Below are positions 8,737 through 17,490 of a stretch of 64,000 nucleotides of DNA, in pieces. Every line of letters starts with the position of its first letter. Position 1 is the first letter of the stretch. The position numbers and the translations under genes are program-made. The DNA is taken from the NCBI GenBank assembly GCA_963617965.1, contig CAVEQO010000005.1:11262-75261 (forward strand), in the 5' to 3' direction. The notes beneath the pieces were generated by a model. The model did no database searches. It had not been told where the DNA came from and saw only the letters and a program-made list of their open reading frames with translations. The stretch is from UBA6382 sp963617965 (lineage in GTDB: Bacteria > Bacteroidota > Bacteroidia > Bacteroidales > Bacteroidaceae).

Positions 8737-10392
8737 TTACTCTTCAATTACGGCAAAGACAGAATCAGGTTCCATGACATAGTCTGCAACGTCCGTGTCC
8801 TCTTCTGTGTAGCCATCCGCCGCATAGTCTGTCCCTGATGTACGGGATGCAATACCTATGATTATTTTAGCGATCTTTGCCAACACCCCGTCATTGCCGT
8901 CGCCGTCAACCTCAAGCGTCAGCTCCGTCTCGAATGTCTTGGGCTTGCTGCACAACAAAAACTTCACGTTGTTGTCTATCTTCAGGTCTTTCATGAGCCG
9001 GTTGTCCTTGTCCAGTACAATACAGAACGCTCCAAGATAATCAGACAGTTCTGCTTCCCGTGCCAGTGTGTTGTCGTTGGAATCCTTCACGGGATGGTTC
9101 GCCACGGCAATGAAATTACCCGACTGTCTTGCATACAGCGAACCGTCCGGCATACCGGCCCTCTCAAGGTTTATGGAGAAGCCTGAACCGGTTTCCTCAA
9201 ACGGTATCCCCATATTCTCCAGCAGACCCTTCATATCATCCATGAGCCTGGCGGCCTTCCCCTCCTTTGTCTCCACCACCATCGTCGTGGAGAACTGGGC
9301 CATCGGATCTCTTCCCTCGCTTATGTTGTCTATCGACACCATACCATTGGTCAGCCCGAATCCTATCGCCACAGTACCGTCTATCTTCTCCATATAGGAG
9401 AACACGGCATCAAGTCCCGCACGGTCTGCACGCGACAGTCCTGCCATACCCGACACCAGTTCCGAGTACTTGTCCCAGTTAACGCCTTTCAGACTGGCTG
9501 CATATATCATGCACTCGTCTTTTCCAAGCAAGGCGAGAGCGTCAGGGTTAATCGTAGATGACACATCCATGTAATCCTTGTAAATGTCATAGGACATCTC
9601 TTTTCCGTCCTTGTCATACATTCTCATGCCCACGGTGCATTTGTCTTCCGACAGTTCACTGCGCAGGCATATCACGCCATCATACATGGAAAGCACATCA
9701 GAATGGAGACCGCTCTTTCGCAGTTCTCTCCTGATTTGCTCGGGAAACCTGAAAGCCACTCCGCCGGCATTACCGTCCGTCATATAGTCTCCATAGTCAG
9801 TTGACGCCACGTTCTTGTCTTCTGCTTCCTCAACAAGTTCCTGAATATACTGCAACGGCTTGAAACTGCTCCCTGCCCATACCCTGTCAATCCAATAGGC
9901 ATAAGAGCCGTTGATCACAACATATCCATAGTCATCGTATTCCGGCTCATAGCCTTCGAATACTTTGACATAGGCAACAGCTTTGCCGTCCATAGTCCTT
10001 TCCTTGAACCCCTCGTCTTCCAGAGTCTCAATGAATTTCTCCTTGTCGGCAACGGCAAACACCACGACAGGCATGTCTTTCACATAGTCCATGACCAGGG
10101 CACAGGCATCAGGATCGATACCCGATCTCTTCAGAAAAGAGTTGGCCTCGTCAATGTCTTCCGCAGCCCCGTCAGGCAGGGCTTCCATGATATTGGATGG
10201 AATCTTTATTTTGGAGTCTTCCACCGTTCCGCCGGCTGATTCGACTATAGTCTTCAGATTACCCGCCACCACAAAGTCCGCACTGGCCGGGATCTGCTCC
10301 AGCAACTCTCTCACCTTGGCATTGTCAGAACAAGACACTGTCAAAATCATCGCCACTATCAGGCAAACCGGCCTGTAGATACTTTTCTTCAT
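8737..10392 (-). CDS. DUF4836-like lipoprotein
   Basis: A 551-residue exported protein resembling the DUF4836 family of Bacteroidota, whose function is unknown. Residues 1-20 are a signal peptide and Cys21 (TVSC-SDN) is the likely lipidated residue. Acidic residues after the Cys resemble the lipoprotein export signal of this phylum, suggesting surface exposure. The body begins with the family-like segment LLEQIPASADFVVAGNL. The tail is acidic (YTEEDTDVADYVMEPDSVF). It heads the minus-strand unit with the ABC ATPase and permease, so the three may act together at the envelope. The family assignment is from memory of the motif. Confidence 0.75.
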   Translation of the reverse strand: MKKSIYRPVCLIVAMILTVSCSDNAKVRELLEQIPASADFVVAGNLKTIVESAGGTVEDSKIKIPSNIMEALPDGAAEDIDEANSFLKRSGIDPDACALVMDYVKDMPVVVFAVADKEKFIETLEDEGFKERTMDGKAVAYVKVFEGYEPEYDDYGYVVINGSYAYWIDRVWAGSSFKPLQYIQELVEEAEDKNVASTDYGDYMTDGNAGGVAFRFPEQIRRELRKSGLHSDVLSMYDGVICLRSELSEDKCTVGMRMYDKDGKEMSYDIYKDYMDVSSTINPDALALLGKDECMIYAASLKGVNWDKYSELVSGMAGLSRADRAGLDAVFSYMEKIDGTVAIGFGLTNGMVSIDNISEGRDPMAQFSTTMVVETKEGKAARLMDDMKGLLENMGIPFEETGSGFSINLERAGMPDGSLYARQSGNFIAVANHPVKDSNDNTLAREAELSDYLGAFCIVLDKDNRLMKDLKIDNNVKFLLCSKPKTFETELTLEVDGDGNDGVLAKIAKIIIGIASRTSGTDYAADGYTEEDTDVADYVMEPDSVFAVIEE

Positions 10393-10453
10393 GTTGTTTT
10401 CCCTCTATTCGTGTCGGGCGCAACTTTTAATGTTCAATTATTCAAAATTTCTC

Positions 10454-10488
10454 CAAAGATAGTTCTTTTTTCCATGACAGAACAAAAA
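10454..10488 (-). promoter_or_regulatory. Promoter for the DUF4836-ABC unit
   Basis: On the minus strand, TATCTTTG (10454-10461) matches the TAnnTTTG -7 box exactly. A TTTTGTT stretch about 20 bases upstream (around 10482-10488) can serve as the -33 element. The start codon lies 62 bases downstream. It diverges from the tcdA promoter in the same 283-base gap. Confidence 0.7.
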
Positions 10489-10604
10489 ACACATCTTTTT
10501 TTGTACAATCGCAGCAATTCCCCTCGCTTATGCTAGAAAACGAGAGCTAACAACAACGCGACGGAACAGACCTCAGAAGAGGATACAACATTGTTGGTCT
10601 TCTG

Positions 10605-10637
10605 TTGCCACCATTGCGCAACAAAGCAGTAATTTTG
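10605..10637 (+). promoter_or_regulatory. Promoter for tcdA
   Basis: TAATTTTG at 10630-10637 is a perfect Bacteroidota -7 box, with TTG at 10605-10607 some 22 bases upstream. The tcdA start codon follows at 10676. The rest of the 10393-10675 gap shows no RNA gene or clear hairpin. Confidence 0.7.
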
Positions 10638-10675
10638 CACTGCTTTTCGGGTTCACGATTTATCAGACTCCACAC

Positions 10676-11437
10676 ATGACAGTACAGACAGCGGAAATAT
10701 TCGACCGAACCGGGCTTCTTCTAGGTCACGATGCCTTGCAGCGCCTGCAGCGCCAGAGGGTACTTCTTCTTGGCGCGGGAGGCGTGGGCAGCTGGTGCGC
10801 CGAAGGGCTTGTACGTTCGGGCATAGGGCATCTCACCGTTGTTGACCCCGACTGTGTCAATGCCTCAAACATCAACCGCCAGCTCATGGCTACTACAGTT
10901 TCCGTGGGCCAGAGCAAGGTGGAAGCGTTGCGCAGCCGCCTTGCCGACATCAATCCTCTGGCCGATATCTCCGCGTTATGCAAACCGTATAACGGGCAGA
11001 CGTGCCACGACTTTGACCTTGACTCCTATGACTTTGTCATTGATGCCATAGACAGTCTGCAGGACAAAGCACTGCTCATTCTCAACGCCACCTCTGCCCG
11101 GTGCCGTTTCTTCTCCTCAATGGGAGCCGCCCTCAAACTAAACCCGCTGAAAATCAAGGTGGACGAATTCTGGAAAGCCGAGGGATGCCCGCTCGCCCGT
11201 GCACTGCGCAGGAAATTCAGGCGCACCGGAATCTATCCGAACCGCAAATTCCAGTGCGTCTACAGTCCCGAGGTTTTGTCCAACAGAGGCAGTGCGACAG
11301 CCATTGCCGCCTCGTCCTACGCCGACCCTATGAAAGCCCGGATAAACGGTTCCGTTGTCCATGTCACCGCTGTTTTCGGCTTCACTCTGGCAGGACTGGT
11401 AATCAACAACGTTATGGACAGCATGGAAAGTCACTGA
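10676..11437 (+). CDS. tcdA: tRNA threonylcarbamoyladenosine dehydratase
   Basis: E1-like enzyme that uses ATP to cyclise t6A37 to ct6A in tRNAs decoding ANN codons. The 253-residue protein has the Rossmann ATP-binding motif LLLGAGGVGSWCAEGL (about 31-46), the adenylation signature DPDCVNASNINRQ (about 59-71), and the dehydratase-specific segment CPLARALRRKFRR (about 170-182). These separate it from ThiF and MoeB, and no ThiS or MoaD gene is adjacent. It is a single-gene unit with its own promoter and ends at a strong palindromic terminator. Confidence 0.93.
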   Translation: MTVQTAEIFDRTGLLLGHDALQRLQRQRVLLLGAGGVGSWCAEGLVRSGIGHLTVVDPDCVNASNINRQLMATTVSVGQSKVEALRSRLADINPLADISALCKPYNGQTCHDFDLDSYDFVIDAIDSLQDKALLILNATSARCRFFSSMGAALKLNPLKIKVDEFWKAEGCPLARALRRKFRRTGIYPNRKFQCVYSPEVLSNRGSATAIAASSYADPMKARINGSVVHVTAVFGFTLAGLVINNVMDSMESH

Positions 11438-11452
11438 CACGCACACCGTGCA

Positions 11453-11506
11453 GACACAAAAAGGCCGCGGTGACACAAGCTTGTGTCACCGCGGCCTTTT
11501 TGTGTC
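11453..11506. terminator. 54-bp perfect palindrome: bidirectional terminator between tcdA and clpB
   Basis: Bases 11453-11479 are the exact reverse complement of 11480-11506, centred on AAGCTT. The G+C-rich core GGCCGCGGTGACACA is flanked by A5 on one side and T5 on the other, giving an intrinsic terminator in both directions. It sits between the convergent stops of tcdA (11437) and clpB (11522). Confidence 0.92.
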
Positions 11507-11521
11507 ATTTCCGCATGGGGC

Positions 11522-14125
11522 TTACGCCTGACGGAACACGATCTTCCCGCCCTCGGCATCCGCAAGAATTGGTTTGGTACGATCAAGCTTGCCGTCACCG
11601 AGAATAGCCTTGCTTAAGTCGTTCAGCAGGTAATGCTGAATGGCTCTCTTTATTGGACGGGCACCAAACTCCGGGTCGTAGCCCAGTCCTCCGAGAAGAT
11701 GTACGGCAGCATCACTCACGCTGAGTTCCAGTCCATTGGCCTTGAGGTTGTCGTTGACACTCTTGATCTGCAGTCTCACTATGTCGTCTGCCTGCTGGCG
11801 AGTGAGCGGGCTGAAGAGGATAATGTCATCTATACGGTTTATGAACTCCGGGCGTATGTTCTGCTTCAGCATCTCAAGCACCTTCTGCCGGGTCTGCTCC
11901 ATTATGGCAGCCCGTTCGCTTTCGTCCTTGCCCTCCATCTCCGCCATGCGCTCCTGTATGTACTGACTGCCAAGGTTGCTGGTCATGATGATGATGGTGT
12001 TCTTGAAGTTGACGGTACGCCCCTTGTTGTCGGTCAGCCGTCCGTCGTCAAGCACCTGCAGCAGGATGTTGAACACATCGGGGTGGGCTTTCTCTATCTC
12101 ATCAAACAAGACCACGCTATACGGCTTGCGCCTGACGGCCTCGGTGAGTTGTCCGCCCTCATCGTAGCCCACATATCCGGGAGGCGCACCGACAAGCCGG
12201 CTCACGCTGAATTTCTCCTGATACTCGCTCATGTCTATACGGGTCATCATCGTCTCGTCGTTGAAAAGATATTCCGCCAGAGCCTTGGCCAACTCAGTCT
12301 TGCCTACGCCCGTGGTGCCCATGAAGATAAACGAACCGATAGGCCGTTTGGGATCCTGCACCCCTGCCCTGCTGCGCCGCACGGCATCGCTCACCGCCCT
12401 GATGGCATCATCCTGGCCTATGATGCGGCGGTGGAGCTCATCCTCCATCCGCAGCAGCTTCTCGCGTTCGCTCTGGAGCATACGCGTCACGGGTATGCCC
12501 GTCCAGCGGCTCACCACTTCGGCGATGTCGTCGGGAGTGACTTCCTCCTTCACCATGGCCTCGGCTTCCTGCGACGATGTCAGCTGCTTCCTGACGGTTT
12601 CAATGTCCGCCGCCAACTGTTGCTGCCGGCCGTAGCGTATCTCCGCCACCTTGGCATAGTTGCCCTCGCGCTCCGCACGGTCGGCTTCAAACCGCAGCTG
12701 TTCCATCTCCTGTCTGTCCCTCTGGATTTTGTCCACCAGTTCCTTTTCGTGCAACCACTTTGACTGCATGGAATCTGCCTGTTCCTTGAGCGAAGATATT
12801 TCCGAAGAAAGCTGTTTGAGCTTGTCCTGGTCATCCTCGCGCTTGATGGCCTCGCGCTCTATTTCAAGCTGACTTATCTTGCGGTGCAGTTCATCAAGGT
12901 CTTCGGGCATGGAATCACGCTCTATACGCAATTTGGCGGCGGCTTCATCCATAAGGTCTATGGCCTTGTCGGGCAGGAAGCGGTTGGTGATGTAGCGTTC
13001 CGACAGTGTCACGGCGGCTATCACCGCATCGTCCTGTATGCGCACCTTGTGGTGATTCTCATAGCGTTCCTTTATGCCGCGCAATATGGAGATGCTGTCT
13101 TCCACAGAAGGCTCATCCACCATGACTGTCTGAAAACGGCGTTCAAGGGCTTTGTCCTTTTCAAAATATTTCTGGTACTCATCAAGAGTGGTGGCACCGA
13201 TGCTCCGCAACTCTCCGCGGCTCAAGGCCGGTTTGAGAATGTTGGCCGCATCCATGGCACCTTGTCCTCCACCAGCACCAACGAGAGTATGGATTTCATC
13301 GATAAACAGGATTATCTCGCCCTGCGAACGTTCCACCTCTTTGACCACGCTCTTCAGACGTTCCTCAAACTCACCCTTGTACTTGGCCCCGGCAAGCAGT
13401 GCACCCATATCAAGGGAAAACAACCGCTTGTTTTTGAGGTTCTCCGGCACATCGCCTTTCATTATCCTGTTGGCCAGCCCCTCCACTATGGCAGTCTTGC
13501 CGGTACCCGGCTCACCGAGCAGAATAGGATTGTTCTTGGTACGCCGGCTCAAGATCTGCAGCACCCGGCGTATTTCCTCGTCACGTCCTATCACCGGGTC
13601 AAGCTTGCCCTCGCGGGCGGCTTTCACGAGGTCGCGCGCATATTTCTCCAGCGACTGGTAGTTGTCTTCTGCCGAAGCGGACTTGACCTTCTCACCGCCA
13701 CGGAGTTCCTCTATGGCCTTCACAAGAGCCTGACGTGTAAAGCCGGCATCCTTCATTATACGGCTCATGGTACAGTCGGTGTCAAGTATGGCTACAAGCA
13801 GCACCTCCATGCCAATGAACTCGTCACCGATTTTGGAAGCCAGTTCCTCCGCTCTGGAAACCACGCGCTGCGTGTCGCGCCCCAGCACGGGGTCTCCGCC
13901 GGTGACCTTGGGCAACGAGCTGATCTGTGCCTCAACCGCACGGTTGAGGCCATCGGCGTTCACCCCCGTCTTTCCATACAGGAAACCCATCACGTTACCG
14001 CCCTCCTGGGACAGCCCCCAATAGAGGTGTTCCGGCTCTATGGCCTGCTGCGAATTCTGCTGCGCCTTTTTCACGGCCTTTTGCAGAGCCTCGCCTGCTT
14101 TGATTGTAAATTTGTCTAAGTTCAT
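11522..14125 (-). CDS. clpB: ATP-dependent disaggregase ClpB
   Basis: Hsp100 chaperone that, with DnaK, pulls polypeptides out of aggregates. The 867-residue protein has an N-domain of two Clp-N repeats (about 1-150). NBD1 follows with Walker A GEPGTGKTAIVEGLA (about 206-213). The coiled-coil M-domain (about 410-530) is rich in Glu, Lys and Arg. NBD2 has Walker A GTTGVGKTELAKALA (about 608-615), and a C-terminal domain ends the protein. Its full M-domain distinguishes it from ClpA and ClpC. The frame is open to 14281, but the start at 14125 (MNLDKFTIKAGEALQ) matches the family. No TAnnTTTG box lies upstream. Confidence 0.97.
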   Translation of the reverse strand: MNLDKFTIKAGEALQKAVKKAQQNSQQAIEPEHLYWGLSQEGGNVMGFLYGKTGVNADGLNRAVEAQISSLPKVTGGDPVLGRDTQRVVSRAEELASKIGDEFIGMEVLLVAILDTDCTMSRIMKDAGFTRQALVKAIEELRGGEKVKSASAEDNYQSLEKYARDLVKAAREGKLDPVIGRDEEIRRVLQILSRRTKNNPILLGEPGTGKTAIVEGLANRIMKGDVPENLKNKRLFSLDMGALLAGAKYKGEFEERLKSVVKEVERSQGEIILFIDEIHTLVGAGGGQGAMDAANILKPALSRGELRSIGATTLDEYQKYFEKDKALERRFQTVMVDEPSVEDSISILRGIKERYENHHKVRIQDDAVIAAVTLSERYITNRFLPDKAIDLMDEAAAKLRIERDSMPEDLDELHRKISQLEIEREAIKREDDQDKLKQLSSEISSLKEQADSMQSKWLHEKELVDKIQRDRQEMEQLRFEADRAEREGNYAKVAEIRYGRQQQLAADIETVRKQLTSSQEAEAMVKEEVTPDDIAEVVSRWTGIPVTRMLQSEREKLLRMEDELHRRIIGQDDAIRAVSDAVRRSRAGVQDPKRPIGSFIFMGTTGVGKTELAKALAEYLFNDETMMTRIDMSEYQEKFSVSRLVGAPPGYVGYDEGGQLTEAVRRKPYSVVLFDEIEKAHPDVFNILLQVLDDGRLTDNKGRTVNFKNTIIIMTSNLGSQYIQERMAEMEGKDESERAAIMEQTRQKVLEMLKQNIRPEFINRIDDIILFSPLTRQQADDIVRLQIKSVNDNLKANGLELSVSDAAVHLLGGLGYDPEFGARPIKRAIQHYLLNDLSKAILGDGKLDRTKPILADAEGGKIVFRQA

Positions 14126-14160
14126 ATATATATTTGTTTTTGTTTCCTGCCTGAATAAAA

Positions 14161-14176
14161 TCACCATTTGTGCCAA
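14161..14176 (-). promoter_or_regulatory. Possible degenerate sigma-54-type element upstream of clpB
   Basis: Read on the minus strand, TTGGCACAAATGGTGA has a perfect -24 half (TGGCAC). The -12 half is poor: GTGA where TTGC is expected. It lies 36 bases before the clpB start codon, where no housekeeping TAnnTTTG box is found. The missing GC of the -12 element makes this a weak candidate. Confidence 0.2.
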
Positions 14177-14318
14177 ACTCTGATTTCTGCCATTTTGGCA
14201 ATACAAGTTGTCCCGGCAGACATGCCAAAGGCGGCATTCTTGTGCCGTCAGCACGACATTCACGGGTGCGGCACCACACATTTTACACCGCCCGTCCGTT
14301 CCTGCACGAAAAAATCGC

Positions 14319-14326
14319 TATATTTG
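14319..14326 (+). promoter_or_regulatory. Candidate -7 box for the GH16 gene
   Basis: TATATTTG matches the TAnnTTTG box exactly and lies 38 bases before the chosen start at 14365. This supports that start over the longer open frame beginning at 14170. No good -33 TTG was seen. Confidence 0.5.
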
Positions 14327-14364
14327 CCCCGTATGTCACACACGCAAAAACCAGACACTTCGTC

Positions 14365-16896
14365 ATGAAATACATTCTGTCAACCATTCTGCTGCTATGT
14401 GCCACCGCCACACTTGCCGATGACTATCCGGTAAACGCCGGCAAAGATGCGGTGCACACCCACTCCAAGCGCGCCCTCAACGCCATAGGTCTCACATCGC
14501 CGTCAGCGGGCAGCCAAAGCATAGCCGTCGCACAGTCCTCCAACAAGTTGCTCTATCAGGACTTGCTGGAAAAATCACTGACCGCACGCTCTGGCGAAAC
14601 ACTGACCCCATCGTTCTCGTGGACGGGAACATGGATGAACACCTACGTGTATATTGATTTCAACAACGACGGCGAGTTTGACTGCACGCTACAGGATGAC
14701 GGCACGCCCGCCGAGGGGTCTGACGTGGTTTCATACAGCTACTGCAACGGTCACAACAGCCTCGGCGAAGACCTTACCGACGCCAACGTGTTCACCCCGC
14801 CATCGTTCACCCTGCCCAAGGATATCAGGCCCGGCGTATACCGTATGCGCTATAAGGTAGACTGGAACTGTATTGACGCCGCCGGCAACAATGTGGAAGA
14901 CAACGACATTGTCACGAACGGCGGAGCCATTGCCGATACCAGACTCGTGATACGCTCCGATCAGGCTACCCTCGCCGTCTACACCAATGACAGCCAGCAA
15001 GCCGCCATTAATGCCACGGTGTCGTTCGGGCTTCCTGCCAAGATAGACATAAGCGGTATCGTCAGCGCCGACAGCATCGTGCGCTCGGTCAGCGTGCGCC
15101 ACGGCTACAACCTGCAGGGGGAATCCCTTGTCCACGGCACGCCGCAGTATGTTGATGACACCCTCTCGTTCCTTGCCGTCAACGGAGACACACTCACCAT
15201 TCCGGCCACCATGACTGACGGCGACATTGCCGTAAGACTTAACTTGGTGCCTACGGCAGACGAAACGAGCCGTGCCGTCAACCTCGTGCCTGATGCCGGC
15301 ACGACTGTCAGCGGACTCGCCCTCGGGCAACTGCGCATAGCCGGCACACGTACACGCACGTTCTCCCCCAAGACAGCCGATTTGGCATATCAGGACTTCA
15401 CAGGCAAAGCTTTCGTTCCGGTGCGTACTGGCATCAACGCCATGGTGACCGTGACAGGCAGCCATACCGCCGACGGCATCACACAGGCCCTCTCGCTTGG
15501 TCAGGCCATGCTGCTCGTAGACTTTAACCGCGACGGCATCTTCACGCCCGCACTGGAGGCCATGCCTGCCGCCACGACACTCACGCTGCCAGAAGACCTC
15601 CCGACCGGCTTCTACAAAGCCCGCCTGTATTTCCCCTCCGTCGGATCCATGTCAGACTTCACCGTCTATGCACACCGGGGTACCGTACCACTCACCGCCG
15701 AAACTCCCAACGGCCGACTCACGGGCAAGACTCTCTACAGTGCCGGCGGCACAGTCCTTTCCGGCAAGGGAGTACCCGTCGAACTGGCCGCTTTCCGCCA
15801 ATGCTCTTTCTATGCGCAGCCACTGGTAACAGGCTATTCGGCCCAGAAAGCCGAAATATGCACGACTCGCCCCGACGGCACACAAAGTCACTTCACCGTC
15901 ACCCTGAGCAAGCCAAGCTATTCGTTCACCATTCCCGCTGACAGCGTCTACGGCGAAATCAGCATAAAGGTTGACTTCTCCCTCAGTTCCGCCACGCCAT
16001 CGCAGTCGCAGCGCCAAACCGTGCTGGCAGAGGAATTCAACGGCGAAGAGCTCGATGCCGGTCTCTGGAGCACATCCACCCGCTACAGCGCAGCGTGGAA
16101 CCGGTTCATCGTAGACGACCCGCGTACGGCTTTCGTGGAAGACGGCACCCTCGTGTGCCGGTGTTTCGCCAATCCCGGCGACATCAGCGGCTACACCGGG
16201 CAAATGATATCGGGAGCCAAGGAAAGCCGTGGGCGTTTCACGTTCAACCACGGCTACATAGAGGCACGCATACTCACCACGCCCCACAGCGGCAACTTCC
16301 CGGCTTTCTGGCTCATGCCTGCCGACCAGAGTGACGGTTGGCCGTCTTGCGGCGAGATAGACATTTGGGAAACCATCAACACCGAGAGCCGGGCCTACAA
16401 CACCGTGCATTCCCACTGGACTTACGATTTGGGCAACGGGGGCAACGGAAGCAACCGCACATGCGAACACAGCGGGCAATGGCACACTTTCGGGCTACTC
16501 AAGGAAGCCGGCAAACTGACATGGTATCTTGACGGTGACCAGGTGTTCACTTACTCCAAATCAACAGACGAAAGCCAGCTAAGCCAAGGACAGTGGCCAT
16601 TTGACAAGGCTTTCTACATCATTCTGAACCAGAGCGTTGGCAACGGTTCGTGGGCATCGGCACCAGACCCTTCGTTCACATACGAAACGAAATTCGACTG
16701 GGTGCGCGTATACCAGACAGTCCAGGAGGCGCAGGACGACAACAACGAAATCACAGGACTGCGGCAAACACCGCAAGCCCCTGTCATGCCGCCACGTGCC
16801 GACAATGCCATTTATGACCTCAGCGGCCAGCGCATGACGCAGCCGCACCCAGGACAGTTCTATATCCAGAACGGAAAAGTGAAACTCGCAAGATAG
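14365..16896 (+). CDS. Secreted glycoside hydrolase family 16 enzyme with GEVED-like modules and a C-terminal sorting-like tail
   Basis: An 843-residue secreted endo-glucanase-like enzyme. Residues 1-18 are a signal peptide. Two GEVED-like segments follow, each with a 'DFNxDGxF' signature: YIDFNNDGEFD (about 95-105) and LLVDFNRDGIFT (about 380-390). The GH16 domain starts near 555 (LAEEFNGEELDAGLWSTSTR). It holds the catalytic motif E664-I-D-I-W-E669, in which E664 should be the nucleophile and E669 the acid/base. The C-terminus carries YDLSGQRM and FYIQNGKVKLAR, a tail common in secreted Prevotella proteins and similar to type IX sorting domains. The polysaccharide cleaved (laminarin, lichenan or other) cannot be told from sequence. 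Confidence 0.9.
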   Translation: MKYILSTILLLCATATLADDYPVNAGKDAVHTHSKRALNAIGLTSPSAGSQSIAVAQSSNKLLYQDLLEKSLTARSGETLTPSFSWTGTWMNTYVYIDFNNDGEFDCTLQDDGTPAEGSDVVSYSYCNGHNSLGEDLTDANVFTPPSFTLPKDIRPGVYRMRYKVDWNCIDAAGNNVEDNDIVTNGGAIADTRLVIRSDQATLAVYTNDSQQAAINATVSFGLPAKIDISGIVSADSIVRSVSVRHGYNLQGESLVHGTPQYVDDTLSFLAVNGDTLTIPATMTDGDIAVRLNLVPTADETSRAVNLVPDAGTTVSGLALGQLRIAGTRTRTFSPKTADLAYQDFTGKAFVPVRTGINAMVTVTGSHTADGITQALSLGQAMLLVDFNRDGIFTPALEAMPAATTLTLPEDLPTGFYKARLYFPSVGSMSDFTVYAHRGTVPLTAETPNGRLTGKTLYSAGGTVLSGKGVPVELAAFRQCSFYAQPLVTGYSAQKAEICTTRPDGTQSHFTVTLSKPSYSFTIPADSVYGEISIKVDFSLSSATPSQSQRQTVLAEEFNGEELDAGLWSTSTRYSAAWNRFIVDDPRTAFVEDGTLVCRCFANPGDISGYTGQMISGAKESRGRFTFNHGYIEARILTTPHSGNFPAFWLMPADQSDGWPSCGEIDIWETINTESRAYNTVHSHWTYDLGNGGNGSNRTCEHSGQWHTFGLLKEAGKLTWYLDGDQVFTYSKSTDESQLSQGQWPFDKAFYIILNQSVGNGSWASAPDPSFTYETKFDWVRVYQTVQEAQDDNNEITGLRQTPQAPVMPPRADNAIYDLSGQRMTQPHPGQFYIQNGKVKLAR

Positions 16897-16924
16897 TCCC
16901 GGCCAAGCGCCGCACACAATCACA

Positions 16925-17362
16925 ATGAAACTCAACGTAACCTGTATCACGGAGTCTTCGCCGGAACTGTGCCGGCAAATCAACCGCCTGCTGCAGGATC
17001 TCACCGCCCGACCGCGGACTTTGGACCACGACACGCTAACTGCACTGTTGGCTTGCCCGGGCACTCACCTGTTCACAGCCTGTACCCAAGACGGCACCGC
17101 TCCTGTGGCCATGTTCACGCTGGCAGTGACCCGGCTGCCCACGGGCAACAACATCTGGCTTGAAGATCTGGTGGTAGACAGGCAACACCAAAGACAAGGA
17201 TACGGGCGCGAGCTCGTGCTCCACGCCATAGAACAGGCCCGGCACATCTGCCCGGGAGGCAGACTCATGCTCACGTCGCGGCCAGCGCGCCTTGCAGCCA
17301 ACCACATCTATTCCGGACTGTTCGGACGCAAGGAAACCAATGTCTACTACCTGCAGCTGTAA
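16925..17362 (+). CDS. GNAT-family N-acetyltransferase
   Basis: A 145-residue single-domain GNAT acyltransferase. The acetyl-CoA pyrophosphate-binding motif A is visible as LEDLVVDRQHQRQGYGREL (about 78-96), with the Q/R-x-x-G-x-G signature. A C-terminal beta strand ends NVYYLQL. It starts 28 bases after the GH16 gene on the same strand and may be cotranscribed. Substrate unknown. Confidence 0.85.
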   Translation: MKLNVTCITESSPELCRQINRLLQDLTARPRTLDHDTLTALLACPGTHLFTACTQDGTAPVAMFTLAVTRLPTGNNIWLEDLVVDRQHQRQGYGRELVLHAIEQARHICPGGRLMLTSRPARLAANHIYSGLFGRKETNVYYLQL

Positions 17363-17413
17363 CCGGAGTCCAGTCCAAGCCCCAAACCTTTGCCGCTTTT
17401 TTCCGCAAAAACA

Positions 17414-17444
17414 TTGGTCTTTCATTAATTTATTCCTATTTTTG
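17414..17444 (+). promoter_or_regulatory. Promoter for nusB-yajC-ybbR-coaE
   Basis: TATTTTTG (17437-17444) fits the -7 box and TTGG (17414-17417) sits 19 bases upstream as the -33 element. The nusB start codon is 46 bases downstream. Confidence 0.75.
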
Positions 17445-17490
17445 CAACGCAGAAAGGCTTGAGTGGAGCCTGAAAACTTTCAACATATAT

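Noticed and set aside
11633..14119. Long plus-strand open frames (376 and 411 codons) opposite clpB
   Set aside because: They are antisense shadows of a clearly conserved gene with high third-position G+C and show no family resemblance.
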